A stretch of DNA of 64,000 nt, from positions 177,130 to 241,129 of the forward strand of contig NW_020170445.1 of assembly GCF_000524195.1 (NCBI RefSeq). The letters are read 5' to 3'. The translations under genes and the position numbers were made by a program. Below the pieces are notes generated by a model. That model worked only from the letters and a program-made list of their open reading frames with translations. It was not told the DNA's origin and made no database searches. The stretch is from Echinococcus granulosus. Lineage: Eukaryota > Platyhelminthes > Cestoda > Cyclophyllidea > Taeniidae. Shown piece after piece: positions 1 to 10,202 of the stretch (the stretch's first letter is position 1; each line of letters begins with the position of its first letter).

Positions 1-730
1 CAGCGGTGTCCACTCAGTCAGACGGTTCGCGTATCCTGACCGCTTCGTCCCAAATTGTGCATTTGAACGAATATGTTTTAAAATTCCTTCTTAAGAAAAA
101 AAATTCTAAGTTAACTGCCTATATTTTACACTTGCTTTTGACAGGATCTTTTTGTGTTCCCCACCAAGCCTGAATAGCTGTCGGTTGTGTTCGTACATTT
201 AAGTGGTATTTAGCTAGGTGGAGAGAATGCATTATGTTTATTTTGCAAATAAACTTATCCCTTTTTTATTTAACATCTTCCTAAATAGATTGATATTTAT
301 CAAAAAGATGTCAATGAAACTGAAAGCCTAATTTACCGAAAAATCGGGGTAAATAATGAGGGAAAAGCGGGGCAAATTTTTTGTGTAATGCTGAAAGACA
401 ACGTTAGAGGGCAGCAATGACGCCGTGATGGCGCTTTCAAAAGGTGAGGAATTTTAAAGCCTACATTATCAAATTAACCCTACTTCAAACAGGCAACGGG
501 AGTGGGCTTTTGAGAGCACCGCCTGGGGTCCTGCCTTTCCTGCTATGAGGCAAATCAGGTTGTGATAGGGCAAAATCACTTCATCCATTAGTGCTGCGAA
601 ATGCACCAGTTTCCCAGACCTATAATGGTCTATGTGTGCGGCGTTTTTTGCCCTGTGATTTCTGTGGGAAGACCCATTGTACCCGCGCGTTTCTGTCGGT
701 GTGGGGGGTAGAGAAGGTGGTAGGTGGTAT

Positions 731-754
731 GCACACACACACACGCACACACAT
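731..754. repeat. (CA)n microsatellite
   Basis: A run of alternating C and A with one G interruption. Looser CA-rich tracts continue to about 866. Confidence 0.9.
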
Positions 755-991
755 AGGGAGGGAAATTTTTGTTTCCTCACCAGCTGTTACCGCTTGTCAA
801 AGATAAAAACACATAGGATAACACACGGCCATAAATACACACACAAACACGTAGATATATACACACATTGAAGAATTCCTGCATGGCGCCAAGCCACACA
901 AAGAGGCAGAGAGACATTAATACTCACCGCGGTAGGCGTCTATCCTAAAAATCAGTAAATTTGATCCTCATTTTTATTATTTCCTCCAAAC

Positions 992-1237
992 TTGGTCGAG
1001 TTTTACCTCCCCATGGAACTGTTGGGTTATGGCGCCTCCGCGTTGGTGCTCAATCCGCATTATCGACTTGTAAACCAACAGCTGACCGAATATCGATCGG
1101 TCTTGGACAACCTCAAATCCACTCAGCTGGCGGAAAGTACAAGCAAAAAAGGAATCGCTTTCAAAACTTTACTCCTTTTTGTTGTTTGCATTATTATTTG
1201 CACAAAAATAAATGAAGTTTATGAATATTTTTGTTGA
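992..1237 (+). other. candidate coding exon, unknown product
   Basis: An open frame runs through here with coding-like composition in its first part, from an ATG at 1014 to about residue 45 of that frame (GYGASALVLNPHYRLVNQQ is typical). It then turns AT-rich and hydrophobic, with an AATAAA-like signal near 1207. A GTACAAG sequence near 1137 could be a donor. I cannot link it to other exons and do not recognise the sequence, so it may be one exon of a gene that lies mostly to the left, or chance. Confidence 0.25.
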
Positions 1238-2672
1238 CAAATATTATTTACTTTTTTGCATCGTAAGTGGAACAGGAGAGGTGAGCGGTGAAATTGACGC
1301 ATAAAACGAAAAGTGAACTTATAGAAGGGCGCACACGTGCTTTGTCCTTATGGCTTCGTCGATTATGCGAAGTTATCAAAAGATATTTTTGAAACGCCTT
1401 AGAGGAAACAGTTAGCAAAAGAAGCAACTACACCACTTTTGTAGGCAGAAAGGGAAATTAAGTTAGGCTCCATTTCTTCAGCACTGAAACAAAGTGAGTG
1501 GTTTTTATTCCTGCGGTTAAAACTATGCCCAGAAGAAGAGAGAGTGGATGATGAATTGTCGTACATGAGGAGGTTTTGTCTTGCCATGTGCTTATCTTTT
1601 GTAATGCAGTCGTAAGGCAGTGCCAAAAAATTGCACCGTACTAATATGTGTCAGTATGCAAGTATTAACGCATCCTGGCCTGAGTAAAGGAAGCGTGAGT
1701 TTCAAAGAATTTTGTTGCAAGAGAGATTTAGATGAGCGAGTGTGCGAGTCCTCAAATATGTCCAAAATTTTGTAGTTTTAAATTACAAAGTTTGATTTTG
1801 ATCCATTCCACTGAAGTGTAGTAATTAAAACGTGAACAAAGGTGGACCGGTTCAAAAAGCCAAGTTGGTCATACTGATTTCATTTCCGTGTTATAAGTAC
1901 ACAAATGAGAAGTGAATTATGCCAAAAGGAGGTAATGCCATCCAAGAGATAGATAAGGCAGAGCACGTGGTCCCTATATCTTGTGTCTACTTAAAAGTGC
2001 AAAGTAAAAAAGGTTAATTTTTTTTTAAAAGACTCAATTTAATTTGGCAAAACGCTGGTGAACAAAATGGTCAGAAAAACCACATTTATAATGATTCTTG
2101 GTCTGCGTAGTTCAGTGTGGTTATTTACAAAAGATTCTTGTTAAAATAGAGAAGTTAAATCATGAATTTTCGCCTTAGAATAGACGATTAGTAGTCTGCC
2201 GACAAAAAACCACCTTTATTAGAATCCCTAAAGCACAGTAAAAAAGTAGGGAAATTCCGTAGATAATCATTTACGAAATATAGGAATTCTCCTCGTTGTT
2301 CTTTATCAATAAATATATCCCCAATAAGAAGCATTCTAAATTAAGTTAGTTAAAGGCTAAAGGTTGATTTTATAGACCACGTATAAAAGAATTCCAATTT
2401 ACATACAAAATGCACGTCAACGTGATGGTAAAATGATGATAAATTTGTTCGAGTATGCGTTCTTGCTCCTCAGGCTGTAAATTAACTGAAAACCAATTAA
2501 TTTTTCAAATTAATTGTGCTCAGTAAATTAGTGTAAGCTATGTTAAAATCAAACGTCTGTTTCTTGCCACTCGTCTTTGCTCGTGTTTTAATTCATGATT
2601 GAATAGGAACAGACTTCAACTATCACCTGACCTTTGGGTTAGGCTTGATCGGCTCCTAGCAGGGTATTTGAA

Positions 2673-3201
2673 ATGGCTCAAATGCGTGCGGTTGATGATG
2701 ATTCTGATGCAAAAGAGCTGAAGTTTCAAAAAGGTATACTCTAACCTAACTCGAGCACCGTTTTAGAATTTGAGAATGCCGAAACCCTTATGATATCCGA
2801 AGTAAAGTTTCTCCTGGAACATAGGTGTTATCATGCTTCATCATTTACACGCCTCGAATAGGAAAAAGCAGAACGAAAGCAACCCCATTCATGAGTTGGA
2901 GCTATCCAACAATTTCACAAAGACTTACAACTACGCCACCCAATTTTCTAAATTTAATAATCGCGAAACAATCGAAAGCGTTAGGAAGTAAGACTGTCGT
3001 GTTCTTTTATCACTCTTGCCCAGCTTGCTTGTTCAAAAACATTTCCATAACTTTGAGCTTGCTGCAATCGCCAACCTTCTACCCGATACAGCAGAGGAGG
3101 CCAGAGTTCTAATCCCAAGCTTAGAGGGTCCACGTTTTCCAGAAGAAGAACTTCAACAAATCTTGGACGAAATCCAGTCCAAACGAAGTTTTCAATCCTG
3201 A
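2673..3201 (+). CDS. POLR2D: DNA-directed RNA polymerase II subunit RPB4
   Basis: Four exons: 2673-2733, 2767-2824, 2862-2987 and 3024-3201. Phases close perfectly to give 140 residues, against 142 in human. Conserved family stretches are visible: [19 protein letters not shown], then [23 protein letters not shown] and the C-terminal [17 protein letters not shown]4 pairs with RPB7 to form the stalk of RNA polymerase II, which acts in initiation and in mRNA export and decay. The ATG at 2673 is chosen because it gives a short acidic N-terminus leading straight into the family homology. All three introns are only 33, 37 and 36 nt long, so the third exon in particular is missed by simple ORF calling. 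Confidence 0.96.
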
Positions 3202-4462
3202 GTTTGCATTGTAAAAATAATAGCTCCCCCCCATTGTACATGTTTTTCACTAAGATATAATGCTTTGTTTCGAGGGTGTTTTGGGGACATCTTGCGGAAA
3301 AACAGTTCTACTTAATGTAGAAAACTCTGGTGTAACCTTACTTTGGTGTCCCGTAAGTAGGGCCAACCTCTGAAAAGCCCGACACCCAAAACCGCCCAGA
3401 TAAACTTCCCCAGAGTTCTTGCACCACACGATTGGGACTCGTCTTACCATCCGCTGACTAATGGCATTCAATGGCTCACTCCTTGGGCAGTTCTTTGAGC
3501 GTTGACACCCTTCACAAGTTTGGCTCGTAGTCTCGACGAAGGCAGCGCAGCAAATCTAAGTTCGTTTCAGGGTCTTTTCGGATTTCAGTACTTTAAAGCC
3601 CTCGAGAGGCGGAACCGGGGTTTCCCTCGCCGGTGCCGTCCGTTTGCATCCGAAGAAGAGGTGCACTTGATCTATGTAAACAGGCTCCTCCGCTGCCACC
3701 CACCTCATAAACAACAAGATATGAAGGAAGATGGTAAATGCCACATATTCTTCAAACACTTATTCGCATTCCACAGTAGTGGTGTTAGATCTGTGCTTGT
3801 TTGCAATTTCGGTAAAAGCATCAAAGACCTCGCAATAGTTGCGTGCATGTGCATTCAGTATTTGAATCCTGTGTTAGCATGCTGAAGCATTGCATCGGAT
3901 TCCAGATAAAAACGTGATTTTTTGGGGGAGTCAGACATCCCAAGCACACCTACCCCGATTTCTAAATAGTTAAAGTGCTAATTCCCTGCCTTAAATCCAC
4001 GTAAGGACTACTCGCCAGTCGATAGCAGAAGGAATCCAAAGCAGCTGTTACAAGTGAGCCTACCCTACCTGGAAGACCAACATGTCCAAGTGAAAGAATA
4101 GGCGATATTAGTTTGTTAAAATAGTTCTTTACTGCTAAAATAACAGACGAGACAGAAATGCACCCGACTAAACTATTTTTTGGTAAATAAACAATAGAGA
4201 AGATACACGGGAACCATTCGTTAACACAAGTTGGATTATTGAAGGAAGAAATACAGGTATTGAGAAACATGGTCTCCCACTTTGTAACTCTCAAGTAGAA
4301 ATGGTGAATATAAGGAAAAAAATACAAAATCCAAAAAATGGCAATACACGACTACCAGGTTAAAAGTATTGCGCCCTCACATGTACCATCAAACGCAAAA
4401 GCGAGAAAATAAAGCAGAAAATGAGCCTAAAATTATAAAACTCTTTATTTGGCAGATAAAAG
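3202..4462. other. intergenic, no supported gene
   Basis: Open frames on both strands (for example 3502-3885 +) have no recognisable domain, no good splice context and mixed composition. I see nothing in this stretch that I can support as a gene. Confidence 0.5.
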
Positions 4463-4837
4463 TCAGTCACCATCCTGCGAATTGAGAATTTCGCCAATAT
4501 TCTTCTCGAGATCATCAATCCGGGTAGACATATCATCTAGTATAATTACCATGTCAAGTAAAAAAACCAGACATTCGATGAGAAACACACACAAAAAAGA
4601 GCACAGCTGTAAATGCTTAAAAGTATCGCAGTTGAAGCCTAAACGTACTCCCAAAAAAAAGGATATTTTTTTGCACGAGCTGATCACTCATTTCCTGAAA
4701 CTTTTCTTGCATTTGCGTAATCATAGCTTGAATCTAGCGCATTGTAAGCAGAAGCAAACATTTACGGTTTTGGTTAACTCCTGTATGTTTTCCGGCTCAT
4801 TATCACCACCGTTTACATCCTTTTGTGAAGTTGCCAT
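4463..4837 (-). CDS. HSBP1: heat shock factor binding protein 1 (HSBP1)
   Basis: Minus-strand gene of three exons. Exon 1 is 4837-4766 (24 codons, contains IQELTKT). Exon 2 is 4733-4677 (begins IQAMITQMQEKFQEMSDQL). The last exon ends at 4463 (DDMSTRIDDLEKNIGEIL). HSBP1 is a small trimeric coiled-coil protein that binds the heptad repeats of HSF1 and dampens the heat-shock response. The aligned core matches the family residue for residue. Intron 1 is 32 nt. The second junction is unclear: co-linearity with the family wants the exon to restart at 4549, where the intron would end in TG instead of AG. A canonical GT...AG choice (donor 4643, acceptor at 4542) instead adds about six residues to the coiled coil. 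AATAAA lies just past the stop. Confidence 0.9.
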
Positions 4838-5331
4838 CCGAAACTGCGCAAGAGTGCAGCCTAGAAAATTCGATATTTCACCAATAAGTGGAGAAACTAT
4901 AACTTTTGGTACCGGTTTAGATACCCCTACACCAGGATAACTACACTAAAAATGCAAAACAATTAATAGATAACAAAAGTGTTTTATGCAGTAGTCAACG
5001 GCAGATAAAAAAACTCCGTAAAAGCCCAGCACCTCCATTCGAATTATAATCTTAGTCCTCCTGGCCGTCAAAACATTGATACACAAAAGAATAGCATAAA
5101 ACAGGCTATTTTTAATGGCAGGCAACTTATTACTAAAATTTTGATGCAATTTGCTCTAACATATAGGCCGAGCCTTTATTGAGTACAACCATTCTTTAAA
5201 CAGTCGGCAATAATACCCTTATACGAAAAGTCGTTTTATATTTTTGAATTCTTTAACACATTTTTCTGCTTAAAATGCCACAACATCCTTTGTTTCACTA
5301 GGTGAAGTGCGAGGGATTTACTTGAGTTGAA

Positions 5332-6669
5332 ATGAGTGGTATCAGCTGTCTAGGGCCTCGGCATAATCCTGAGTCAAACTCTGGTCTTACCCCATCGTCA
5401 GTTGCTGCTTTTCAGACGAATGATCCTGATAATCAGAATCCCGTTTTAACTGATAGTGAAATTGATGCAGACTACTTTGTAAAGGTTTATACTGACCTAT
5501 TCGGGTTGGAGAGAAGTAAGAGTAGATTCTTAATCCTACACATTTCAGTTCCATATCCCAATGCTCAATCTACTAAGCAGAGGATTATAAACATAGAAGC
5601 AATAGAAAAGGATATTGAGAGTCGCTTCGACGTTACCCTCAGCCATATACCTCCTGACCACATTATCAATCGGGTTCCTACGGCAGTCAAAGATCTAAAT
5701 GAGATAATGGGAAATATCGATGTTGCTAGGAGAACAAACAAGTGTTTTGCTGAAGAAGTATCTGCGAGTGGTCTGCAAAATGGTAAGCAGACTGAGACTC
5801 GTATTCTTCTCTTCACTTTAGTCTAATATTACTACTTGAAAATCTTCTCTTCCTATTTTCTTAGCTAACTCTCCTGAAATACCCCGTAGGACAGTGGGCT
5901 TTAATTTGCCGAAGTTTCCTGAAAAGTCAGTGGTCGGCAATTCTCTGTGTCGGCGCCTTTTGCGGGAAAGTTTTGCCTTGATTTCACCCCCAACTACACC
6001 TTGCGAAAAACCCGCCGTGGAAATTGTCAGGAATCCCTCTCCAAAGAGCGCAACGGATTCAGGAGTTACTGCAGTTGCAACGAGGTCTGTCGTTTCCGAA
6101 TTAGGTAGCCTTGGACCGTCTATTGACACCATTTCTTTCCTCTCTGAAAAAATTCGTGAGGCCAAGTGAGTCCAGATTTTTCCTTCTTGTTTTCATCAAG
6201 ATTTGGATAAATATTCATAGTTTGTGCGCTTTTTGCAAAGAACGCAAGCTGTTGTCTTGTGCGGTCTGTGCAAGAAGGGCTTCCGTCGACATTGGAGACC
6301 AGATTTGTATGAGTTGCGGAACTGTCTCATTAAATTGGGTGAAGGTATTGAGGCTACCGTCGCCGCGATTGATACGCTGTCGCCAAATCCTTTGGATCTG
6401 CCTGATCCCGATGAAACTACGGCTACCAGCATACCAACGGATTCAGATGAAGTGGCAGAGCTGTATAAACTCAATACTGAGTGCGAACGAACATTGGCAG
6501 AAAAGAGCAAGTAAGTCACATTGACATTCGCGGTTATGTCAGCTTGAGTTATTTTCTTGTTTGTTTTTATTTGTTTAGGTTGATGTTGGACAGCGTCACG
6601 CACTGTGTGCGACAATTAAAAGCTGCCATTAATCCAATCTCAGAAAACGTGAAAAGCGTCGTTATGTAA
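5332..6669 (+). CDS. uncharacterised protein, four exons
   Basis: Exons 5332-5782, 5865-6165, 6241-6510 and 6579-6669 join in phase through canonical GT...AG introns to give 370 residues. I do not recognise the family. The first 150 residues look folded (for example YFVKVYTDLFGLERSKSRFL). The middle is rich in Ser, Thr and Pro, a possible disordered linker. Exon 3 contains a CGLCKKGFRRHW patch, with only two cysteines visible. The C-terminal part (DEVAELYKLNTECERTLAEK and onward) is charged and probably helical, suggesting a coiled coil. No signal peptide or membrane segment is seen. Coding status rests on consistent phase across three introns; the function is unknown. Confidence 0.75.
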
Positions 6670-7060
6670 TCGTGACATAAGGGATTTGTATATTTTTGTA
6701 TTTTATATGACATTTGTGATAAAAGTAAACGCCTTCTTATTCCGAGTGTGTCAAATTTTGCGGGTTTATTTAGGCTGTAATGCGAGTGGATTAGTCTGTC
6801 ATTCGGTTCCCTGGACACATCCAAATGTGGGATCTCAATTGCGACCTCGTTGAAGTGGTGTTCGCCCATATTGACTCCTTGAATGGTTTATCTCTTTTGC
6901 CGTTGCGATGCTATTCAGAATCCCGTGCGTTTTGATGGAGAAAGAAGGGGGAAAGACGCCACAATAGAAGTGATGGTGGTTTGTAGCTTATTTGGGGGGC
7001 CATTATCACTTTGCCCTTTGTTGGGGATTGATTCCTGGCGCGGGTAGAGGTCGGGAATCT

Positions 7061-8267
7061 ATGGCTTTGCGCTGTGCACGGTGTACAAGGTGAGGACAGG
7101 TTACGGTTACGATGCCCTCAAAAGCATTCACCTGTATTACGATCTGAATTCTCAGTACTCACTTTAGTCATATTGACTCCAGTCAACTGTCACCTCAAGA
7201 AATGATGGACAGCCAAGATATCCTTATAATAAGTCAGGACCTGGCCTTAACTCTTAGGTATTCATCTACTATGGCCAACATTAATTGTCCACGTGCTGAC
7301 ACTGTTACGCTAAACTCGATATATCTCGGCTTCGTGAGTGTAAGACAGCACGAATATTTGTTTGGGGTCAAGCCAGAGGTGAATTCTTGATGAGCATTGC
7401 TTAAAAGTGAAGCAAAGCCTTTGTGCTGAAAGTTATACGTTCCGGCTGCATAAATGACTATGACTATCGGTAGCACGATAGTCCGGTCACATTGCTATTG
7501 TTGGCAGATCATCAATACTGCGACATATACATAACAAAAATTCAGGGGCAGTGAACGCACTTAGAAATTTACTTTACGTCGTACACCACCAACATATCCA
7601 AAAGACTGGCATGCTACTGAACTGCTGACCTCTTACTAGTCAAACAGGACGGTGTTTATTACCCAATCGCGACGAGACATTTCTGAAAATCTAACATGGC
7701 AGGTTTTTGAAACTGTGTTCTTGCAATAGGAGTGTTAAGTGGTGTTCTCAAATACTTGAGTCACCAAATTAAACTCTCGTTATTTATAGGCCTTTATCTG
7801 TCTGATGTTCACCTCCAGTTATTTGAATATCTTGTTGCTAAAGTATAACAGGGTTTCTCCCAATTTGCTTATTCTCTGCTCCTTTTTATGCTAGTCATTT
7901 GGACAGATTGCAAGATATCCATGGTTAAGATGTTCCAAATGCAGCAATGGAAATGCATGCCAGTGTCCTCTTAGAGACTTGTTTCAGAATAATATCGACA
8001 AATTATTGCCAACTCTGGAATATCTACCAGACTTGGAGAAGAATTTCATCCCTCTGGTTGACTCGGCTACTGTTCCTGCCCAAGATGTAAGTAAACCTTT
8101 CGGGTGCACTTTTTGCTTGTTTGATCTCCAAAACTGATTAAGGTCTTTAGACTATCGACAACGAGGGTGGTGAAAGTACGTACTACCTCGAACGATGGGC
8201 ACACTTGATAAATGATCTCTGGATCGTCGATGCAAAAATTGATAAGGAGAAGTTTTTCCCTTCTTGA
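7061..8267 (+). CDS. uncharacterised cysteine-rich small protein, five exons
   Basis: Proposed exons are 7061-7089, 7168-7337, 7790-7842, 7895-8086 and 8151-8267, giving 186 residues with every junction in phase. The last three exons are clearly coding (GLYLSDVHLQLFEYLVAK; RYPWLRCSKCSNGNACQC; YYLERWAHLINDLWIVD). The first two are less certain but fit: the protein would start MALRCARC, a CxxC pair. Cysteine pairs CARC, NC, CSKC and CQC suggest a metal-binding fold. I do not recognise the family. No signal peptide or membrane helix is evident. The 29-nt first exon is unusually small. Confidence 0.65.
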
Positions 8268-10202
8268 TGTCTTTAAATTTGTATGTTTTCTATCAAAGCA
8301 AGCTGTGTTTGCACTAACAACGTGTTTTGGCGCCTTTAAAGGCTCAATTGGAGCAAAATTGTAAATCACCTTTCCTGTCGCTTGGTTTCTTTGAAGTCAT
8401 TTAATATATACATTGATTGATTAAAATCATCTGAGCTATTGAATGCGTTTTTTTTGGAGCGTTGGTTTGCCAGACTTTCATCTAAAGGCCCTTTTTGTAC
8501 GCTTACTTTTTTGAAAAATGCACTAAATGGGCGTCTTTAAAGTGTGCAAAACCCTACGTATTGGGACAGTTCATTCCGATTGTATCTAGCGTGAGTCCGT
8601 GATCAGGCATGTTGACGTTGGTGATTTGCCATTTGCGGCAGGAGGTTGGGCATCTTTAGACCTCCTATTGCCACGGCGTTCGAACATTAGGAGCCGGAAA
8701 GTTCCGGTAAGCCAACACAAATACGCGACAAGCGTCACTCCTCTGCCTAGCGTCATCCTTATTTCAAGCGTCGTCCTCGTTAGTTCTCGCGGTGACTTCT
8801 ATCTCGACTGCTAGGGTCTTCCTCTGATCTCTAATTAATCATGAGGTAGGAGGGCAGAAAATGTGTCTAGAGTGCTGCCTATCCCATTCTTAGTAGTGCG
8901 TTCTGAACCTTGCAATCCTGGGTGAGCAGACTGTTCAAGGATCCGAACCGATGCTCTGGAGCTGGCATATTCCGCATACCACTTGCTACTGGCAGGAGCT
9001 TCTATTTAAAAGCCGCATAAAGTGAAGAATGTCGCAACTGCAGCTCGTAACGCACTCGCCGTTTTACCGCTGATTATGCGAAAACCAGGACTGGGAATGT
9101 ACGTACAGCCTCAGTTTTCTAGTGGGGATACTGTCCCAAACCAGGAAGGCTCATTAAAGTACAGGGGGGTAGACAGGCGAGACACAGGTACCATTGCAGC
9201 AGTTACTATCCCAAGCCATAAAGTGAAATCCACATGACGCCTGCTATGCTGTTCCTCATGAAACTTCTCATTTCGTGCTCGTCGACCCCATTTTCCACGA
9301 CTTGAATACCCCGAGTCACAAATCCTTTAGTTCTATTAAGTATAAGGTGGGTTATAAACGGTTTCCCAAGAGTCGGTCTTTAGGTAGGTCACATTAACTA
9401 ATTTTTACATCACCTTCTATCTCCACGACAGGCCTACTTCCGGGCTTTGTGAACTTCCAAGCGTCAGAAGTAAATTAAACGCCGCAAAGCAGCAGGAAGT
9501 GGCGTCCCATTGCTGCACTCTCAAAGTTTACGAGGAATCCCTTAGTCTGATAGATGGTCTGCATCCTAATAATTATTATTATGTGACAGCAATCTTCCCA
9601 TCCCAACCATCAGAGGGAGGAGGACTATCGAAGCCGAGACAGCTCCAGAAAATATTCACCGCATACACTCAAGCAGCTTCCGGCTGGAGTGCTTGTCTTG
9701 TCAGAAGTCTTCTAAGTGAGAATTTTGCAACCTTTTCATAGCTGTGTGTTAACATGAGGTGCGTAGTCAAGTTAACCACCTCATCTGTCGGAGATAGACA
9801 GATGAGCTAAGAACTAATCAACTAAGCAAGCACATAAGGATGAAAGAGATTTCATTGGCAGGCAGTGTTCGAGGAGGACTAGAATTGATGGGATCGCGAG
9901 GGAGATAAGAAGGGAGCAAATTTCATTAAGGGGCACGAAAAACCATTCTCTGCCTTTGCACCACTATTCGCAACGAGTAGTTAAGGCGCTGGATGAGTAA
10001 GGACGAGCCGAGAATGAGGGAGGGAGAAAAATAGCCGAAGACACAAGGCCTGGAGCAGAGTTGGGAGGAGGTGGGAAATGGGCGGCTACAGGATAGCAAA
10101 CGACGATGAGAGCATACACGCACGCAGGTGTGGATGATGATATTTACAGAGTATCACCGCGTTCAGAAAGGGATAAAGAAAGAAGAGCAGAGCGGTGTGA
10201 GT
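8268..10202. other. intergenic, possible decayed repeat, no supported gene
   Basis: Composition changes to a more GC-balanced, repeat-like sequence between about 8550 and 9750. Short open frames at 8599-8814, 9022-9237 and 9499-9741 have no recognisable domains. They could be remnants of a mobile element, but no terminal repeats or reverse transcriptase motifs are visible. Confidence 0.35.

Larger units (their letters stand above)
1..2672. other. intergenic/5' flank, no supported gene apart from the candidate exon
   Basis: AT-rich sequence with CA-type microsatellites between about 730 and 866. Apart from the candidate exon near 1 kb I see no convincing coding exon or RNA gene before RPB4. 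Confidence 0.5.

Noticed and set aside
4449..4940. 163-codon plus-strand open frame
   Set aside because: It is the antisense shadow of the HSBP1 exons and short introns on the minus strand.
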